Of a stretch of 64,000 nt of DNA, positions 61,426 through 64,000 are shown one piece after another. The stretch lies in contig NZ_MLBF01000005.1 of NCBI RefSeq assembly GCF_001936615.1, forward strand, positions 62,001 to 126,000. Reading direction: 5' to 3'. Under the pieces are notes generated by a model. That model had not been told where the DNA came from. It did not search any database and saw only the letters and a list, made by a program, of their open reading frames with translations. Positions within the stretch are counted from its first letter, which is position 1. Every line of letters starts with the position of its first letter. This DNA is from Desulfosporosinus metallidurans. Its GTDB lineage: Bacteria; Bacillota; Desulfitobacteriia; Desulfitobacteriales; Desulfitobacteriaceae. The position numbers were made by a program, and so were the translations under genes.

Positions 61426-61692
61426 TCACCAGACTATTGAGAAGAATCCCTCTTCCCGTGCTTCGTACATCCCTGTCAGTACCACTCCGTCATCAATAAG
61501 ATCATCAATGATCTCTTTGCGTTCCAGTGGAAAGCACAAGGCAGTGTTACAACCGGATCTCAAACGAATTGGGGTAGGAATAGTGGCAAAGGGACACTCA
61601 TAACGGGAAAAAACCCTCTCTGCGCCCAGAGCCTCCGTTAACGATGGGAACGTGAGTAAAGCTCGATATTCTTTCAATTTTCCATATAACAT
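61426..61692 (-). CDS. DUF3343 / Se-S carrier-like protein
   Basis: Protein of 88 residues matching DUF3343 (putative Se/S carrier-like): YRALLTFPSLTEALGAERVF, ECPFATIPTPIRLRSGCNTA with Cys33 and a second Cys in the SGC turn, and DDLIDDGVVLTGMY. Such proteins occur beside cysteine desulfurases and YedF-type selenium proteins. GAGGGGGAT precedes the ATG. Likely accepts persulfide or selenide from the neighbouring desulfurase; inferred from context. Confidence 0.82.
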   Translation of the reverse strand: MLYGKLKEYRALLTFPSLTEALGAERVFSRYECPFATIPTPIRLRSGCNTALCFPLERKEIIDDLIDDGVVLTGMYEAREEGFFSIVW

Positions 61693-61854
61693 TATTATCC
61701 CCCTCGCTCTTTAACGCTTTAGGAAGACTCAATCGTGCTTACAATTCAACTTCATTATTTCAAGCTAACCTGATTATTAATAATAATATTACTATTTTAT
61801 AATATACTTAACATAATACTTTTAAGGACTCTTTGTCAATATCTGCGCAAAAAT

Positions 61855-61893
61855 AATCAAGGTCCGAAGTCGCAATGACCTTGGACCTTGATT
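61855..61893. terminator. Hairpin in the divergent region
   Basis: AATCAAGGTCC pairs perfectly (11 bp) with GGACCTTGATT across a 17-base loop. It lies between the divergent DUF3343 and CadC-like genes, so its role may be termination of upstream transcription or regulation rather than ending either gene. Confidence 0.5.
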
Positions 61894-61999
61894 TACCCTT
61901 CAATCTTATTTCGCATTAAATCCAGCACGACTATTTACAAACATTCAAGCAATCGTTATAATGTATTTAAAATAAACAAACAAAAAAGGAGGACTCAGT

Positions 62000-62365
62000 T
62001 TGAACCGTCCAGGTCATCATCACCTCTGCCAAACAGATTGCCATACTCCACAACGTTTAAGTGAGTTATCTCATTCTGTAGCAGAGATCGAAGGGGTTAC
62101 CCCTATTTTTAAAGCTCTCGCTGATGAAACACGGGTGAAGATTATTTATGCCTTGCTCCTAGAACCCGATCTTTGCGTCTGTGATATTGCTCAAATTACA
62201 GCGTTAACGGTCTCAGGAGCTTCCCACCATTTGCGTCTCCTTAAAGCCATGGGTCTTGCCCGTTCCCGCAAAGAAGGAAAGCTCGTTCGCTATAGCATCC
62301 ACGACGAACACGTTAAGATTATCTTAGAAAAAGCACTCGACCATAGCAACCATCTTATGAAATAA
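62000..62365 (+). CDS. CadC-type ArsR-family regulator
   Basis: Repressor of 121 residues, TTG start with GGAGGACTC upstream. Cysteines Cys10 and Cys14 near the N-terminus and Cys59/Cys61 in PDLCVCDIAQ match almost exactly the C7/C11/C58/C60 Cd/Pb site of CadC. A His/Asp pair in the last helix (HDEHVKIILEKALDHSNH) supplies the alpha-5 zinc site. It precedes a cation-diffusion-facilitator gene by 101 bases and should repress it until Cd/Zn appears. Confidence 0.92.
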   Translation: MNRPGHHHLCQTDCHTPQRLSELSHSVAEIEGVTPIFKALADETRVKIIYALLLEPDLCVCDIAQITALTVSGASHHLRLLKAMGLARSRKEGKLVRYSIHDEHVKIILEKALDHSNHLMK

Positions 62366-62466
62366 TCTGATTAGAACTCAAAAAATTTTAACCAAACATT
62401 CAAGTGTATGTTTTAATGTCAATATTATAAAATAAATCTTTAATCATAAACGAGGAGGAGATAACC

Positions 62467-63540
62467 ATGTCAAAGCCTAATGAATCATCTGTTAAATCCC
62501 TAAATCATGAGCATGAGCATGAGCATGATCACAAACACGATCATCAACACGAGGCAACCCATGTTCATAATCAACCGGGGGCAGGTCACGCAGATGATCA
62601 TGCCGGACACAACCACAGTGCACTCGGTGGACACGTGCATGCCACTGGAACCAAGTTAAAATGGGCCTTTTTAGCTACCTTCTTCATCTTGGCAGTGGAA
62701 GTCGTTGGCGGAAGCTTAGCGAATAGCCTAGCCCTTCTCAGTGATGCCGGACACGTCCTGACAGATGTTGCTGCCTTAGGCCTTGCTTGGTTTGCAGCCG
62801 TTCAAGCGCAGAAATCTCCCACCCTTGATAAAACATTTGGTTATCATCGCACAGGGATCTTAGCCGCTTTAGCCAATTCTCTTACTCTGATTATTATTGC
62901 TTTCGTGATTCTTTATGAAGCCTTCCACCGGTTTCAAAATCCCCAACCCGTAGAAAGCACAATTATGTATTTAAGTGCTGGGGTTGGCGTGATTGTTAAT
63001 CTGGCAATCGCCTTTGGCTTCCGAGGCGGGGAAGATAATCTCAACGTCCGTTCTGCCCTTCTCCATGTTTTGGGAGATGCCGCAGCCTCAGCGGGCGTCA
63101 TCATCGGTGCCATCATCATGCAATTTACCCACTGGTATGTGATTGACCCGATCATCTCCGTTTTGATCGCCCTGATGATCGCTTGGAACGCTTGGAAGAT
63201 TGTCAAAGAAACCCTTCATATTTTAATGGAAGGAGCACCAGACAATTTTGAATATGATCGCTTATTAGCGTTTGTTCGGACCTTACCAGGTGCCCAGGAT
63301 ATCCACGATCTTCATGTTTGGAGTGTGACACCGGAACGTGTTGCCCTCAGTTGCCATCTCATCGTTGATCCCGAGGGTTCACTGGAGCGAAGCACAGAAA
63401 TCATCAAACAGTTCAAGCAATATATTTTGAAAGAATTTGGGATATCTCACTCGACAATTGAACTAGAAATAGACCAGTGCGGATGTCCTGGGCTTCTTTG
63501 CCCAGAGACTCTCTGGGAAAGTGGAAAAGGTGCGCATTAA
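62467..63540 (+). CDS. Cation diffusion facilitator (CzcD-type Zn/Cd/Co exporter)
   Basis: Membrane protein of 357 residues: His-rich N-terminus (about 14-60, HEHEHEHDHKHDHQHEA), six membrane segments with SDAGHVLTDVAAL (HxxxD metal site), and a C-terminal cytoplasmic domain (HDLHVWSVTPERVALSCHL). Antiporter exporting Zn/Cd/Co in exchange for protons. The C-terminal CGCPG adds extra cysteines. AGGAGGAG precedes the ATG. In operon with the CadC-type regulator. Confidence 0.93.
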   Translation: MSKPNESSVKSLNHEHEHEHDHKHDHQHEATHVHNQPGAGHADDHAGHNHSALGGHVHATGTKLKWAFLATFFILAVEVVGGSLANSLALLSDAGHVLTDVAALGLAWFAAVQAQKSPTLDKTFGYHRTGILAALANSLTLIIIAFVILYEAFHRFQNPQPVESTIMYLSAGVGVIVNLAIAFGFRGGEDNLNVRSALLHVLGDAAASAGVIIGAIIMQFTHWYVIDPIISVLIALMIAWNAWKIVKETLHILMEGAPDNFEYDRLLAFVRTLPGAQDIHDLHVWSVTPERVALSCHLIVDPEGSLERSTEIIKQFKQYILKEFGISHSTIELEIDQCGCPGLLCPETLWESGKGAH

Positions 63541-63556
63541 GCCAGTGGAGGAAGAA

Positions 63557-64000
63557 AATGAGCAACGTTTTAAATATTGGACTCGATGTTGGTTCCACAA
63601 CGGTCAAACTTGTTGTGTTAGATCCGGAGCAAACGATTGTCTATAAGAACTATCTCAGGCATTTTTCCAATATCCGCACGACAGTCGTTGCCATGCTCGG
63701 AGAGGCCAAAGCCATCTTGCATGGGCATATATTGACCCTGATGGTGACAGGGTCTGGTGGCTTTAATATTTCCCAAACCTTAGATGTCCCTTTTATTCAA
63801 GAAGTGATGGCTTGCTCGCAGGCCATTAAAATCCTTATTCCCAAGACCGATGCCGCTATAGAGCTGGGCGGTGAGGATGCCAAAGTCACTTATTTCGGAG
63901 ACTCTCTGGAGCAGCGTATGAATGGGACGTGCGCCGGAGGTACCGGGGCCTTTATTGATCAGATGGCTTCCTTATTACAAACGGATGCTCAGGGTTTAAA
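63557..64000 (+). CDS. BcrA/BadF/HgdC-type ATPase activator (3' end outside window)
   Basis: First 148 residues of an ASKHA-fold ATPase of the 2-hydroxyacyl-CoA dehydratase/benzoyl-CoA reductase activator family. Nucleotide phosphate loop GLDVGSTTVKLVVLD; IELGGEDAKV; and NGTCAGGTGAFIDQMA, whose Cys ligates the [4Fe-4S] cluster at the dimer interface. These proteins inject electrons at low potential into a partner reductase. GGAGGAAG precedes the ATG. Follows the CDF gene by 16 bases; the partner should lie beyond the window. Confidence 0.9.

Overview
The window looks like the chromosome of an anaerobic, spore-former-type Firmicute, close in gene content to the Peptococcaceae (Desulfosporosinus/Desulfitobacterium-like). 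The basis is the mix of sigma-54 control, DGC-domain putative zinc-binding proteins, a Sec/sulfur-type carrier (DUF3343 family), CWB2 surface proteins, a 2-hydroxyglutaryl-CoA dehydratase-type activator and many metal/thiol ArsR regulators. This is an inference from families, not from a marker gene. No rRNA, tRNA or CRISPR array was seen.

Layout. (1) 1-4400: metal resistance: truncated ArsP-type permease, two ArsR regulators and a CadA-type P1B ATPase. (2) 4480-23700: a sigma-54 regulon for peptide/amide catabolism. One enhancer-binding activator (17799-19817), five -24/-12 promoters and three copies of a 20-bp upstream element serve a long minus-strand operon (C26 hydrolase, Opp-type transporter, small membrane protein, S9 and M20 peptidases), two nearly identical M20 amidohydrolases, a class V aminotransferase, and a nitrilase-thioredoxin-creatininase operon. 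A divergent regulatory block plus its M20 gene has been duplicated. (3) 23711-27500: a decayed molybdopterin oxidoreductase, then two DGC proteins, an AhpD-like protein, a DUF169 protein and two ArsR regulators. (4) 27600-33000: secreted DUF2680 protein, CcdA/thioredoxin pair, TPR protein, ZIP and EamA transporters.

(5) 33044-45212: cell-envelope genes: M23 peptidase, two receiver-only response regulators, a MacAB-like efflux operon led by a CWB2 protein, a second CWB2 protein, a PAP2 enzyme and a DUF1624 acyltransferase-like protein. (6) 45400-49700: a two-component system with TPR, SHOCT and DUF2680 neighbours. Arrays of TTCAYA repeats at exact 11-bp spacing precede several of its transcripts, and degraded copies of the kinase and SHOCT ends lie upstream. 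(7) 49988-54274: UDP-galactopyranose mutase, two glycosyltransferases and a flippase-like protein. (8) 54275-56400: palindromes, a rhodanese fragment whose catalytic Cys codon is TGA, and an MFS transporter. (9) 56777-59467: a compact six-gene set of two ferredoxins, three DGC proteins (one fused to a lipoyl-type H-protein domain) and an HdrA-N-like protein. (10) 59855-64000: ArsR, cysteine desulfurase, Se/S-carrier-like protein, CadC-like regulator with a CDF zinc/cadmium exporter, and the start of a BcrA/HgdC-type activator.

The strongest candidates for undescribed biology are the DGC/H-protein/HdrA-N cluster (a possible lipoyl-based sulfur or redox relay), the sigma-54 amide/peptide regulon, and the 11-bp-repeat regulon of the Met-rich sensor kinase. 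Several starts are set from Shine-Dalgarno position or promoter overlap, and are given as such.
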